This document shows, piece after piece, positions 1 through 8,097 of a stretch of DNA of 36,197 nucleotides. Source of the stretch: Planctomycetota bacterium (GTDB taxonomy: Bacteria; Planctomycetota; Phycisphaerae; FEN-1346); the NCBI GenBank assembly GCA_016872895.1, contig VGYT01000008.1:1-36197 (forward strand). Direction: 5' to 3'. A program made the translations under genes and the position numbers. Numbering within the stretch: the first letter of the stretch is position 1; each line of letters opens with the position of its first letter. The notes below the pieces were generated by a model. That model searched no databases, was not told the DNA's origin, and saw only the letters and a list, made by a program, of their open reading frames with translations.

Positions 1-133
1 AAGCGTTTTCATGGACGTCTCCTTGTCATGGATGGCTGCCGCACGGGGCGCACGCCTCGCGCGGCCGGCGAAGGAGAAGCCTACCCCGGCCGGCGGGGGA
101 ATCAAGCGATTTCGCCGCGCCCCCCCGCGGCGC

Positions 134-162
134 TTGACACTTCCCCCCCCTGCCCTGACAAT
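134..162 (+). promoter_or_regulatory. Sigma70-type promoter for lnt
   Basis: A TTGACA hexamer (134-139), a 17-nt C-rich spacer and GACAAT (157-162) make a near-consensus housekeeping promoter. Transcription would begin near 169, about 27 nt before the chosen lnt start at 196. A purine-rich GGAGAAG (175-181) lies between them and can serve as a somewhat distant ribosome binding site. Confidence 0.6.
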
Positions 163-195
163 GGCCGCGCACCCGGAGAAGAAACGCACACTACG

Positions 196-2103
196 ATGGG
201 TCAGCGCCGCCAAAGCAGATGTGGCACAGCCGGTTCGCCACGGCGAATCTCGCCCCTGGCGGGCATGTCCGGCCGTGGCGGAGAACCGCCGCCGCTTCCC
301 ACGGCCGGACAAGCCGGCCGTGCCACACGCCGCCCGCTCGGCCAGGCCCTGGCGGCGTACCTGCGTCCGTACTCGCTGGCGGTCCTGTCGGCGCTCCTCG
401 TGACGCTCGCCTTTCCGCCGGCGGAGATCTCGTGGCTGGCGTACCTGGCCCCGGTCATCCTGCTTGTCATGGCGGTGCGGACGCCCCGGCCGCGCAAGGT
501 GTTCCTGGCGGGGTGGCTCGGGGGCCTGGTGTTCTTCGGCTTCAACATGCACTGGATATGGCCGATTACCGCGGCCGGATGCCTGGCCCTTATCCCCTAC
601 ATGGCTCTCTACTGGGCGGTGTTTGCGTGGGGCGTGCGGCGGATAGGCGAGGCCGTGCCCGTGCCCCTGGCGCTCTCGGCCCCGGCGCTCTGGGTGGCGA
701 TGGAGTACCTTCGCGGGCGCCTCTTGACGGGCCTGCCGTGGGTTTTCCTCGCCCACACGCAGTACGAGAACCTTGTGCTCATCCAGATTTCGGACGTGCT
801 GGGCGCGTACGGCGTAAGTTTCCTGGTGATGATGACGGCGGGGCTGGCGGCTGACTGGCTGGCGCGCCCCATCTTCGTGCCGGGGCGCGATGCCAAGCGC
901 CGCTTCAGCCCCATGCTCGCCGCCGCCACGCTGCTTACGGCCGCCGCCTGGACGGGCACGGCAGCCTACGGTTTCTGGCGGCTGGGCCAGCCGACGAAGC
1001 GCCCCGGCCCCGTGGTCGCCACCGTCCAGACGTGCGTGCCGCAGGAAGTCAAGAACATCGTGAAGTCCGAGCAGATTCAGACCGCCGAAGACGAGCGGCG
1101 ATTCATGGAAGAAGTCTGCGCCAACGAGCGCCTCATGCTCGACGAGCAACTGGCCCTGACGGCCGGGGTTCTCGCCCGCGAACCGCCGGGCCTGCGGCCG
1201 GACCTCATCTGCTGGCCGGAGACCATGGTCCCCGGCATCGTGGGCAGGACGTTCCTGGAGTACGGCCCGCCGGTGGTCGCCGATTACCCGCGGCTGGCCG
1301 AACTCCAGGAGCGGTCGCGCACGTACTGGAACGAGGTGCACGCGGCCTCGCGCCGGGCGGGGGCGCCGATCCTTTTCGGCGGCCACTCGGCCGAACTGCG
1401 GCCGACGCGCAGCGGCCTGGTGACCTTCGCAAACCAGCGAAACACGGCCTTCCTGGTCGCTCCGGACTCCAGCCCCTACGCCGCCGAGCACACCTACGCA
1501 AAGGCGCACCTCGTGCCCTTCGGCGAGTACGTTCCCTTCAGGGAATCATGGCCGTGGCTGCACCGGCTCCTGGGCGGCCTTACTCCATATGATTATGATT
1601 ACAGCCTGACGCCGGGGGCGCACGACCAGCCGCCCTTCGTCATCCGCCACGACGGCAGCGAGGCGCGGTTCCAGGTCCCCATCTGCTACGAAGACGCCAT
1701 GCCTTACCGCGTCAGGGAGATGGTGCGGTCCGGGGACCCCTCGCGGCCGAAGGCCGTGGACTTCCTCGTCAATATCTCCAACGACGGGTGGTTCAGCGGC
1801 AGCATCGAACTCGACCAGCACCTGAACCTGTGCGTCTTCCGGGCGGTCGAGAACCGCGTGCCCATCGTGCGGTCCGTCAACACCGGCATCAGCGCCATCA
1901 TCGGCCCGGAGGGCCGCATCGAGACGGTCGTCGAGGCCGGCGGGCGGCGCCGCTACGTGAGCGGCCGGGCGGTCGGGCGGCTCACGCTCGACGACCGCGC
2001 CGCGCCGTACACGCGCATCGGCGACGCCTTCGCCGTGGCGTGCCTTGTTATCGCGGGCGGGCTGGGCGCAGGTGCGACGCTGCGCGGCCGCTTCCGGAGA
2101 TAG
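196..2103 (+). CDS. lnt: Apolipoprotein N-acyltransferase Lnt
   Basis: Lnt transfers an acyl chain from phospholipid to the N-terminal cysteine of apolipoproteins in the inner membrane. This 635-residue product has a hydrophobic multi-pass N-terminal half followed by a nitrilase-fold domain. The expected catalytic triad is visible: Glu342 in CWPETM, Lys436 in YAKAHLVPFGE and Cys497 in PICYED. It is longer than the roughly 510-residue E. coli enzyme, partly from a longer stretch between the membrane part and the first catalytic motif, and partly from about 45 extra N-terminal residues. Those extra residues are largely encoded by a palindromic repeat (221-326). The start at 196 follows a good promoter; an in-frame ATG at 265 inside the repeat is the alternative. 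The next gene encodes a probable lipoprotein, a fitting substrate. Family assignment is firm; the exact N-terminus is not. Confidence 0.93.
   Translation: MGQRRQSRCGTAGSPRRISPLAGMSGRGGEPPPLPTAGQAGRATRRPLGQALAAYLRPYSLAVLSALLVTLAFPPAEISWLAYLAPVILLVMAVRTPRPRKVFLAGWLGGLVFFGFNMHWIWPITAAGCLALIPYMALYWAVFAWGVRRIGEAVPVPLALSAPALWVAMEYLRGRLLTGLPWVFLAHTQYENLVLIQISDVLGAYGVSFLVMMTAGLAADWLARPIFVPGRDAKRRFSPMLAAATLLTAAAWTGTAAYGFWRLGQPTKRPGPVVATVQTCVPQEVKNIVKSEQIQTAEDERRFMEEVCANERLMLDEQLALTAGVLAREPPGLRPDLICWPETMVPGIVGRTFLEYGPPVVADYPRLAELQERSRTYWNEVHAASRRAGAPILFGGHSAELRPTRSGLVTFANQRNTAFLVAPDSSPYAAEHTYAKAHLVPFGEYVPFRESWPWLHRLLGGLTPYDYDYSLTPGAHDQPPFVIRHDGSEARFQVPICYEDAMPYRVREMVRSGDPSRPKAVDFLVNISNDGWFSGSIELDQHLNLCVFRAVENRVPIVRSVNTGISAIIGPEGRIETVVEAGGRRRYVSGRAVGRLTLDDRAAPYTRIGDAFAVACLVIAGGLGAGATLRGRFRR
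221..326. repeat. Family E palindromic repeat in the lnt leader
   Basis: Outer arms 221-233 and 314-326 are inverted repeats of 13 nt with one mismatch. They enclose two hairpins: TTCGCC/GGCGAA (234-239/242-247) and a perfect 12-bp stem (267-278/299-310). The right part (301-328) recurs inverted at 14623-14650 upstream of gspH with 27 of 28 bases identical. The element is read through in frame as residues 9-44 of Lnt. Confidence 0.75.
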
Positions 2104-2107
2104 CAAA

Positions 2108-3295
2108 ATGGCCACTCCTGGCTTGCGTTGCTCCGCACTCCGCACGCTGCGCTCCGCACCGAGGGCGCACGCGGCGTGGTTCCTCGGCCTGGCCCTTGCC
2201 GCGAGCGGGTGCGGCGTGCCGGAGGTCCGTGCTCCGCCGGCTCCGCCGCCTGAAGTGCTGGCCGGGGCGAGGTTCGACCCGTACGCGGCCCTCGTCGAGG
2301 CGCTGCGCTCCGGCCAGCCGCCGCTTCAGGCGGCCGCGGCCGAGACGTTCCTTGAGTCCGACCGCCCCCCGCCGCGCGCAGAGGTCGAATCGCTCGTCGA
2401 TACGGCCGACCCGCGCGTGCGGACCACGATCGTGGCGCTGCTGGGGGCCGCGCGGCGGGCGGACCTGGCGTCCCTCTTCCAGCGCAAGTTCCGCGACGCC
2501 GACGCGAACGTGCGCCTGGCCGCGGCCTTCGCCCTGGCCATGGCGGGCGACCCGTCGCAGGTCACCATGCTCCGCGACGGCCTGGCCTCGCCCGACGTCA
2601 CGCAGCGGCGCACCGCCGCGTGGCTCCTGGGCCTCATGGGGAACCCGTCGGCGGCGGGCCTCTTGAAAGTGAAACTGGCCGACCCCGACGCGGTAGTCGT
2701 CCTGCGGGCCGCCGAGGCCCTGCACCGCCTCGGCCGCAGCGACGGCCTCCAGGAGGTGCGGACCCTGACGGAGCACGAGCGGCACGAGGTGCGATACTGG
2801 GCCGTGCGCCTCCTGGGCCGCGTGGGCGACACGACCGACATTCCGCGCCTGGAAAAGTTGTGTCAGAGCAGGTTCCTGGACGTGAGATTTGCCGCCATCG
2901 CGGCGGCGGCACAGCGGGGCGACCTGAAGCGAATCGCTTTTCTCCTGGACATGCTGGACGTCTCCGTTTCCACACTGCGCGAGCAGGCCGCCACGGACAA
3001 GGACCTGGCCGACCTCTTGCAGCAGATGAGCGAGGCCGATGTCGCGGCGTTTGCCAGGGACATGCGCGTCCTTGCGGCACGCGAACTGGGCGAGACGGCG
3101 TACACGCCCGCCCTGGACCGGCTGGAGAAACTCCTGGCGCGCGGAGAACTGCCCGAACGGACGGCGGCGGCGTGCGCGATTGTCCGCATCCTGTCGACCC
3201 ACACGTCGTGGCGCAGCCGCATCCTGGCCGACCGGCCGCCCCCGCTGACGCCGACAGAAGGTCCGCCGGCCGCCGCCCTTCCGAAGCAGCCGTAA
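2108..3295 (+). CDS. HEAT-repeat lipoprotein
   Basis: The 395-residue product begins with a signal peptide ending in a lipobox (LAASGC, Cys35), so it should be lipid-anchored at the cell envelope. The remainder is a run of helical pairs typical of HEAT or PBS-lyase-like repeats; phrases such as DPRVRTTIVALLG, DANVRLAAAFALA and DAVVVLRAAEALHRL recur at about 31-residue spacing from about residue 95 to 290. Such solenoids usually bind other proteins; no catalytic motif is visible. The gene starts 5 nt after the lnt stop and lacks a clear Shine-Dalgarno sequence, so it is probably coupled to lnt. The positively charged part of its signal peptide is encoded by a 7-bp-period repeat (2131-2158). 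An upstream in-frame start inside lnt (2045) is less likely. Confidence 0.8.
   Translation: MATPGLRCSALRTLRSAPRAHAAWFLGLALAASGCGVPEVRAPPAPPPEVLAGARFDPYAALVEALRSGQPPLQAAAAETFLESDRPPPRAEVESLVDTADPRVRTTIVALLGAARRADLASLFQRKFRDADANVRLAAAFALAMAGDPSQVTMLRDGLASPDVTQRRTAAWLLGLMGNPSAAGLLKVKLADPDAVVVLRAAEALHRLGRSDGLQEVRTLTEHERHEVRYWAVRLLGRVGDTTDIPRLEKLCQSRFLDVRFAAIAAAAQRGDLKRIAFLLDMLDVSVSTLREQAATDKDLADLLQQMSEADVAAFARDMRVLAARELGETAYTPALDRLEKLLARGELPERTAAACAIVRILSTHTSWRSRILADRPPPLTPTEGPPAAALPKQP
2131..2158. repeat. Heptamer repeat (CTCCGCA) in a signal-peptide region
   Basis: Four consecutive 7-mers read CTCCGCA, CTCCGCA, CGCTGCG, CTCCGCA. The same family in the opposite orientation (GCGGAGT, GCGGATT) occurs at 16396-16454. 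Here the repeat encodes the n-region of the HEAT lipoprotein signal peptide. Confidence 0.6.
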
Positions 3296-3317
3296 AATCT
3301 TGGGCGTGGAAATTCTC

Positions 3318-3345
3318 TTGACGCTTCCGGGGGCGCAACTAGAAT
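3318..3345 (+). promoter_or_regulatory. Sigma70-type promoter ahead of the shape-gene group
   Basis: TTGACG (3318-3323) and TAGAAT (3340-3345) are separated by 16 nt just after the HEAT gene stop. The predicted start near 3352 would give a 5-prime untranslated region of about 120 nt before the TTG start at 3475. It could drive the run of genes up to mreC. Confidence 0.5.
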
Positions 3346-3474
3346 CGGCGGCGATGGTGAGCGGGATACTGCCGGTGCGGCCGCACCGGATGGAGGGTTG
3401 TTCCAGCCGCTGTCGGACAAGGCCCGATGAATCCCGCCGGCTGCCGTCCGGTGGCTTCTGAAAGGAGACTCGCC

Positions 3475-4320
3475 TTGAGTACCTTGGGGAAGATTCTCAC
3501 GGTCCTGGTGGCCCTTGTGTCCGTGGTCGTGGCCGTGCTTGTGGCCCGCGAGTTCGTGCTGGAGCGGGACTGGAAGCAGGCCCACGACATGGCCGCCGCC
3601 AACGTCCAGAGCGCCCTGGGCGAGCGCGACATGGCCATCGGCCAGCGCGACAAGGACCGCTCCGAGCGCGACGCCGAGAAGGCCGCCCTGGAGGCCCGCA
3701 TCAACGTGCTGACCGATGAACTGGGCCTCCGCAACAACACGATCAGGACGCTCACCGGCGAGAAAGAGAACCAGGAGAAGCGCCTTCAGGAACTCGCGGT
3801 TGACCTGAACGGCGTGAAAGACTCGCTGGCGAAACTCGTCGCCGAGAAGGACTCGTGGCGCAGAGAGCGCGACGACGCCACCAAGAAGGCCGACCAACTG
3901 ACCACGATGTACTCGGAACTCGAGGCCCGGTTCCGCAATACGAGCGCCGACAACGCGAACCTCAAGGAGAGCCTGCGCCAGGCGCTCGAGGAAAAGGCCG
4001 CCCTGGAGAGCCGCGTCGCCTACATCACCACGACTCACCCCGAGGTCAAGTTGCCCGCCCAGGTGCCGGCCGTGTCGCCGAACAAGATCGCCGGCCTTGT
4101 CACGAAGGCCGACAACGAGGCCAAGGTGGCGGAGATCAACGTCGGCGCAGACCGCGGCATCGTCAAGGGCCAGAAGTTCTTCGTATTCAACAGCACCGAA
4201 ATGAAATACCTGGCCACGCTCACCATCAACATGGTTTCGGCCACGAGCGCGGCCGGGGAACTGAGCGTCATCCGGGGCACGGTGAAGGTGAACGACCATG
4301 TCACGAATCGGTTCGAGTAG
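3475..4320 (+). CDS. Membrane-anchored coiled-coil protein with C-terminal beta domain
   Basis: The 281-residue product has one N-terminal transmembrane segment (about residues 5-25), a long heptad-rich coiled coil (about 30-185, rich in Glu, Lys, Arg and Asp) and a C-terminal domain of about 80 residues. That domain has short beta-type segments (KVAEINVGADRGIVKGQKFFV, then ...YLATLTI and VKVNDHV). This pattern of a glycine turn, a 'GIVKGQ' loop and a final 'V..ND.V' resembles small beta-barrel domains of envelope proteins. The overall plan, membrane anchor then coiled coil then beta domain, is that of MreC, which is encoded downstream. The TTG start is chosen because AAAGGAG (3461-3467) sits 7 nt before it; an ATG at 3427 has no such site. 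No named family is recognised; a role as a scaffold for the rod-shape system is inferred from context only. Confidence 0.75.
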   Translation: MSTLGKILTVLVALVSVVVAVLVAREFVLERDWKQAHDMAAANVQSALGERDMAIGQRDKDRSERDAEKAALEARINVLTDELGLRNNTIRTLTGEKENQEKRLQELAVDLNGVKDSLAKLVAEKDSWRRERDDATKKADQLTTMYSELEARFRNTSADNANLKESLRQALEEKAALESRVAYITTTHPEVKLPAQVPAVSPNKIAGLVTKADNEAKVAEINVGADRGIVKGQKFFVFNSTEMKYLATLTINMVSATSAAGELSVIRGTVKVNDHVTNRFE

Positions 4321-4834
4321 TGCAAGCGGCGTGCGCGTCGCGGCGCAGCCTCTGAGCAACGTCTTCACGGTGCTCCTGCTGATCGGTGCGCTGGCGCTGG
4401 TGCTGGCGGCCGTGATGCTGTGGGTCACCCTGGAGAAGCGCTACGGCGTGACGTTCGGCGTCAGCGACGCCGGCAAGACCGCCCTGGAGGCCCCGGCCAG
4501 GGCGCGCCAGGCGCAGGAGGCGCGCGATGCGGAACTGAAGGAAATGCTGGAGAAGATCCGGCGGTTCCCGGAGCCGATCAAGATAGCGGCGCCGGGCACG
4601 GAAGGTGCGGCGCCCACCGAGGGCGCGGCCCCGGCAGCGCCCGCACCCGCGGCCCCGACGGAAAGTGCCCCGCCGGCCGCTCCGGCGCCCGCCGCCCCGA
4701 CTGAAAGCGCCCCGCCGGCAGCGCCCGCCCCGGCGGAAGGTGCGCCCGCGGCGCCGGCCCCGGCGGCCCCGGCGCCTCCGGCCGAGAGCCCGGCGCCTCC
4801 GGCTGCCGCGCCCGCCGCCCCGGCCGCGAACTGA
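4298..4834 (+). CDS. Small membrane protein with Pro/Ala-rich tail
   Basis: This 178-residue protein starts inside the end of the previous gene (23-nt overlap). It has one transmembrane helix (about residues 21-43, NVFTVLLLIGALALVLAAVM), a short charged helix (about 60-90, EARDAELKEMLEKIRRF) and a C-terminal tail of about 75 residues made almost only of Pro, Ala, Glu, Thr and Ser. The tail contains a 14-residue unit (APAPAAPTESAPPA) in tandem. The tail probably extends through the periplasm; it is not a folded domain. I do not recognise a family. Its position between the coiled-coil protein and mreB suggests it belongs to the same envelope group. Confidence 0.65.
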   Translation: MSRIGSSSASGVRVAAQPLSNVFTVLLLIGALALVLAAVMLWVTLEKRYGVTFGVSDAGKTALEAPARARQAQEARDAELKEMLEKIRRFPEPIKIAAPGTEGAAPTEGAAPAAPAPAAPTESAPPAAPAPAAPTESAPPAAPAPAEGAPAAPAPAAPAPPAESPAPPAAAPAAPAAN

Positions 4835-4926
4835 ATTCAATTCGACCGTTTCAGGCGGCCCGCGCCCAGGCGAGCCGTCGCCGACGGTGCGTTCCCCCGG
4901 GGCACGCCCGTCACTTCGGGGGTAGC

Positions 4927-5979
4927 ATGATCTTCGATCGCGTGATTGGCCTCTTGTCCGAGGACATGGGCATCGACCTGGGCACGGCCACCACCCTGGT
5001 TTACGTCCGCGGCCAGGGAATCGTCCTGTGCGAACCATCGGTGGTCGCCATCCACAAAGACACCGGCAAGGTGTTCGCCAACGGCGACGCCGTCGGGTCG
5101 ATGGCCAAGAAGATGCTGGGGCGGTGTCCGCCGTCGGTGGTGGCGGTGCGCCCGATGCGCGACGGCGTCATCGCCGACTTCGAGATCACCGAGGCGATGC
5201 TCAGTTACTTCATCCGCCGCGTGCACGGGCGGCGGACGCTCGTCCGCCCGCGAGTCGTCATTGCCGTCCCGTCGGGCATCACGACGGTCGAGAAGCGGGC
5301 CGTGGTCTCAAGCGCCCACCGCGCCGGCGCCCGCAAGGTGTACCTCTTCGATGAGCCGCGCGCGGCCGCCCTCGGGGCGGGCCTGCCCATCCAGGAATCC
5401 ACGGCCAGCATGATAATGGACATCGGCGGCGGAACGACCGAGGTGGCCGTCATCAGCCTGGCCGACATCGCCTGCTCCGAGTCGCTCCGCATCGCCGGCG
5501 ACGACCTCGACGGCGCCATCATCGAGTACATGAAACGCACGTACAGCCTCCTGGTGGGCGAGCAGACGGCCGAGCAGATCAAAATTCAGATCGGCAGCGC
5601 CTGCCCGCTGCCGGAGGAACTGGAGATGGAAGTCTCCGGCCGCGACCTCATCGCCGGACTGCCCCGCACCACGACCATTACCAGCCAGGAAATCCGCGAG
5701 GCCATGGCCGAGCCCGTCCAGGCCATGATCGAGGCCGTCAAACGCGCGCTGGAACGGACCGAGCCGGAACTGTCGGCCGACCTGGTGCACAACGGCATCA
5801 CGATGTGCGGCGGAGGGTCGCTCCTGAGGGGCCTGCCGCAGGTCATCGCACAGGCCACGGGCCTGAAGGTGCGCGTGGCCGACGACCCCGTCACGTGCGT
5901 GGCTCGCGGCACGGGGATATTCCTGGAGCACCTCGACCGATGGGGCGGCGGCCTGGAAACAAGCGAAGAGGACATGTAG
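4927..5979 (+). CDS. mreB: Rod shape-determining protein MreB
   Basis: MreB is the bacterial actin homologue that assembles into membrane-bound filaments and positions wall synthesis. The 350-residue product has the expected length and motifs: phosphate-1 loop MGIDLGTATTLVY (residues 14-26), the VVIAVPSGIT region, the adenine-phosphate loop MIMDIGGGTTEVAVI, and the C-terminal TMCGGGSLLRGLPQ adenosine motif. The N-terminus MIFDRVIGLLSEDMG has the hydrophobic stretch used by many MreB proteins to touch the membrane. The ATG at 4927 is preceded by a G-rich stretch (4916-4922) that can act as ribosome binding site. mreC follows after about 100 nt; mreD, rodA and pbp2 are not in the window. Planctomycetota vary in whether they keep mreB, so its presence is informative for placing the organism. 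Confidence 0.97.
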   Translation: MIFDRVIGLLSEDMGIDLGTATTLVYVRGQGIVLCEPSVVAIHKDTGKVFANGDAVGSMAKKMLGRCPPSVVAVRPMRDGVIADFEITEAMLSYFIRRVHGRRTLVRPRVVIAVPSGITTVEKRAVVSSAHRAGARKVYLFDEPRAAALGAGLPIQESTASMIMDIGGGTTEVAVISLADIACSESLRIAGDDLDGAIIEYMKRTYSLLVGEQTAEQIKIQIGSACPLPEELEMEVSGRDLIAGLPRTTTITSQEIREAMAEPVQAMIEAVKRALERTEPELSADLVHNGITMCGGGSLLRGLPQVIAQATGLKVRVADDPVTCVARGTGIFLEHLDRWGGGLETSEEDM

Positions 5980-5999
5980 GCCGGGGCAACGTCCCGGCC
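5979..5999 (+). other. Hairpin directly after mreB
   Basis: GGCCGGG (5979-5985) and CCCGGCC (5993-5999) form a 7-bp stem with a 7-nt loop beginning at the last base of the mreB stop codon. No T run follows, so it is a poor intrinsic terminator. It may separate mreB and mreC messages or protect the mreB 3-prime end. Confidence 0.4.
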
Positions 6000-6078
6000 G
6001 TTGCGGTCGTTGGCACTGTCAAGCGTGGGCGGTGGCCGCCGCGGCAGGTGCTGCCGGGGCGTCCTTCCCGGAGACGTG

Positions 6079-7017
6079 ATGGCTGCCTTGTGGCGCAAAT
6101 CGCGACGAACCGTCCGTCATCGCGACGCCTGGGCGCGCGCGGTCATGGCAGCGCTGCCCCTGGCCGCCCTCGGCCTTTTCCTGATGCCGCAAGGCGCGGC
6201 CGACCTCGTCCGCGTGTGGGCCGGCCCCGTCTTCTCGCCCCTGGAAGACGTTACGGGCGCCTGGGCGCTGGACCTCGCGGAACGCATCCGCAACCCCGGC
6301 GGCGCGGCCGCGACGGCCGAGGGGCCGCCCCTCCAGGAGCAGGTCGCGGCGCTCCAGGGGGCGATGGCCCAGGCCGCCGCACTCCTGGGCGACTACGACC
6401 GGCGCCTGCGCGACGTGGCCCGCATCCGCCAGTCTCTCGACGGGTTGCCGTGCCGTGTGGTGCCCGCGCGGCTGATGCCGCCGGAGGTGGCGGGCGGACA
6501 GGCCACCGCCCGCCTGGGCGAGGGGACCGACAAGGGCATCCGCCGCCAGGGCGCCGTCATCGCCGCTCGCCTTGACCGCGGCGCACGCGAGGCCATCCAG
6601 CACGGCGAGCCGGTGCTGACGGCCGCCGGACTGGTGGGGGTCGTCGAGGAGGTCGGACCCGTCACCAGCACCGTCCGCCTCATCACCGACCCGCGCACGA
6701 GCCTCATGGTCCAGGTCATCACTCTTCGCGGCGGGCAGTGGCGCGCCGGGCCGGAGGGGGTGGCTCGCGGCTCCCAGGACGGGCGATCGATAGCCGTCCA
6801 GGGCATCCCGCGCACGAGCGACGTGGTTCCGGGCGACTTCGTGGTCACGAGCCCCTCGCGGGAATCTTCCCTCCCGCCCTACCTCATCGTTGGCCGCGTC
6901 CGGGAGTGCGACGCCAAGCCCGCCGCACTCTTCCGCGGCCTCGTCGTGGAACCGTACGCGTCTCCCAGGGAGGCGTGCGAGGTGTACGTCCTGTCGCCGG
7001 AGACGGGCGGGCGCTGA
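6079..7017 (+). CDS. mreC: Rod shape-determining protein MreC
   Basis: MreC is a bitopic inner-membrane protein whose periplasmic part links MreB filaments to wall synthases. The 312-residue product has a cytoplasmic start, one transmembrane helix (about residues 20-38), a helical segment with coiled-coil character (about 85-120) and the beta-rich C-terminal domain. Family-typical phrases are the GEGTDKGIRRQGAVI turn, AAGLVGVVEEVGPVTSTVRLITDP and the closing DVVPGDFVVTS. I chose the ATG at 6079, with GGAG about 6 nt upstream, over a longer reading from 6001 whose extra N-terminus is Arg/Gly-rich and not MreC-like. It follows mreB in the same direction. A perfect palindrome (7038-7116) closes the group. 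Confidence 0.93.
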   Translation: MAALWRKSRRTVRHRDAWARAVMAALPLAALGLFLMPQGAADLVRVWAGPVFSPLEDVTGAWALDLAERIRNPGGAAATAEGPPLQEQVAALQGAMAQAAALLGDYDRRLRDVARIRQSLDGLPCRVVPARLMPPEVAGGQATARLGEGTDKGIRRQGAVIAARLDRGAREAIQHGEPVLTAAGLVGVVEEVGPVTSTVRLITDPRTSLMVQVITLRGGQWRAGPEGVARGSQDGRSIAVQGIPRTSDVVPGDFVVTSPSRESSLPPYLIVGRVRECDAKPAALFRGLVVEPYASPREACEVYVLSPETGGR

Positions 7018-7037
7018 CCGCCGCCGGCCGTTGCAGA

Positions 7038-7116
7038 TCAGAGCCGCGACCGTAAGGGAGCAGTGCCGTCGGGCTGCGTGCGCAACTACACCGCTCCCTT
7101 ACGGTCGCGGCTCTGA
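7038..7116. repeat. Family A palindromic element, intergenic copy
   Basis: The element is 79 bp long. Its first 24 nt (starting TCAGAGCCGCGACCG, 7038-7061) are the exact reverse complement of its last 24 nt (7093-7116), with a 31-nt centre. A second 79-bp copy lies inside gspL (18769-18847), and half-copies lie at 10922-10950 and 18391-18416. Here the arm carries TAA at the position altered in the gspL copies. The stem could also end mreC transcription, but no T tract follows it. Confidence 0.85.
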
Positions 7117-7137
7117 TTCGGTCACCACCACTTTTGC

Positions 7138-7167
7138 TTCACTGGACACGTGGGGCCGGCGTATAAT
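7138..7167 (+). promoter_or_regulatory. Promoter with consensus TATAAT for the pseudopilin gene
   Basis: A perfect TATAAT lies at 7162-7167. The best -35 match at suitable distance is only TTCACT (7138-7143, 18-nt spacer). The transcript would start near 7174, giving a leader of about 70 nt before the GTG at 7246. Confidence 0.5.
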
Positions 7168-7245
7168 ATCCGGGGAAGGAAGACCTGCTTCCTGCCCCGT
7201 GTTGCTTCATTGACTTTGCACTTTTCACTCAAGCGGAGGTGTCCC

Positions 7246-8097
7246 GTGGCCCGGCGGCGCGCTTTCACGCTCATCGAACTGCTGGTCGTTATCACGATCA
7301 TCGGCATCCTGATCTCGCTCCTGTTCCCCGTCTACGGGAGCATCATACACTCGGTCCAGGAGCACCAGTGCCAGAACAACCTGAATCAACTGGCCAAGGT
7401 CATGCAGGCGTACTGCCAGCAGAACGACGGCTGCTTCCCGTTCGTGGGCTACGGCAGCAGCATAAAACCCAGCGCCGAGGACTGGCTCTTCGTCTCCAGA
7501 TTAGGGGCAAGGCCTCTGACCAGCACCGCCGGCGTGGTGGTCGACACCTACGCGGCACTCGGCGACTTGCAGCGCGGGGCCTTTGTCAGGAACAAAATGG
7601 TCGGCAAGACCGACATCTTCTACTGCCCGACGGACCTTGACCAGGGCCTCATCCGCGGCCCGGGCAACAGCAGGCAGCACTCTTGCCTGCGATACAGGGA
7701 CCCACGCACGTCGGCCATACTGCCGGCCGCAACTTACGTGGTCAACGGCAGCATCACCTACGGCGACGCGACGATCGGCACCGCCCGCCGCGTGCGCAAG
7801 GTTTCGGAGTTCTCCCCTTCGGCCTTCCTGTTCATCGAGGAGTCCAGCGGCGACACGAACAACGGCGAACCCGACTCCGCCTGCAACAGGGCTTACATGA
7901 GCCCGAACGACGGCACGCGGAGACTGACGGCCCGCCACCGCGGCGGCGGGTACATCGCCTGCATGGACGCCAGCGTCATCTGGATGACCACCGACGAGTT
8001 CGAGGAGACCCGCCGCTGGGCCACGGGAACCGACTGGTACAAGTTCTCTCCCACCACCTCCGACGACGCAAGGCAGGCAAAACGCTGGAACCCCTGA
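7246..8097 (+). CDS. Pseudopilin-like protein with prepilin N-terminus
   Basis: The product (283 residues) begins MARRRAFTLIELLVV, a class III prepilin signal with cleavage expected between Ala6 and Phe7, followed by a 20-residue hydrophobic helix and NLNQLAKVMQAYCQQNDGCFP. This is the layout of the planctomycete pilin-like proteins with an H-X9-DG-type C-terminus; the phrase RHRGGGYIACMDASVIWM near residue 238 fits that ending although DG is replaced by DA. It carries Cys in the mid region (IFYCPTDLD) and near NRAYMSPNDG. The GTG start is chosen for GGAGGTG (7235-7241) immediately upstream. A longer reading from 7150 would add a non-signal N-terminus. It is a single gene with its own promoter; cleavage and export by the prepilin peptidase and the secretion operon downstream are inferred. 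Confidence 0.85.
   Translation: MARRRAFTLIELLVVITIIGILISLLFPVYGSIIHSVQEHQCQNNLNQLAKVMQAYCQQNDGCFPFVGYGSSIKPSAEDWLFVSRLGARPLTSTAGVVVDTYAALGDLQRGAFVRNKMVGKTDIFYCPTDLDQGLIRGPGNSRQHSCLRYRDPRTSAILPAATYVVNGSITYGDATIGTARRVRKVSEFSPSAFLFIEESSGDTNNGEPDSACNRAYMSPNDGTRRLTARHRGGGYIACMDASVIWMTTDEFEETRRWATGTDWYKFSPTTSDDARQAKRWNP

Noticed and set aside
5979-5999. Intrinsic terminator after mreB
   Set aside because: The stem is present but no T run follows, and mreC lies close downstream in the same direction, so I list it only as a hairpin.
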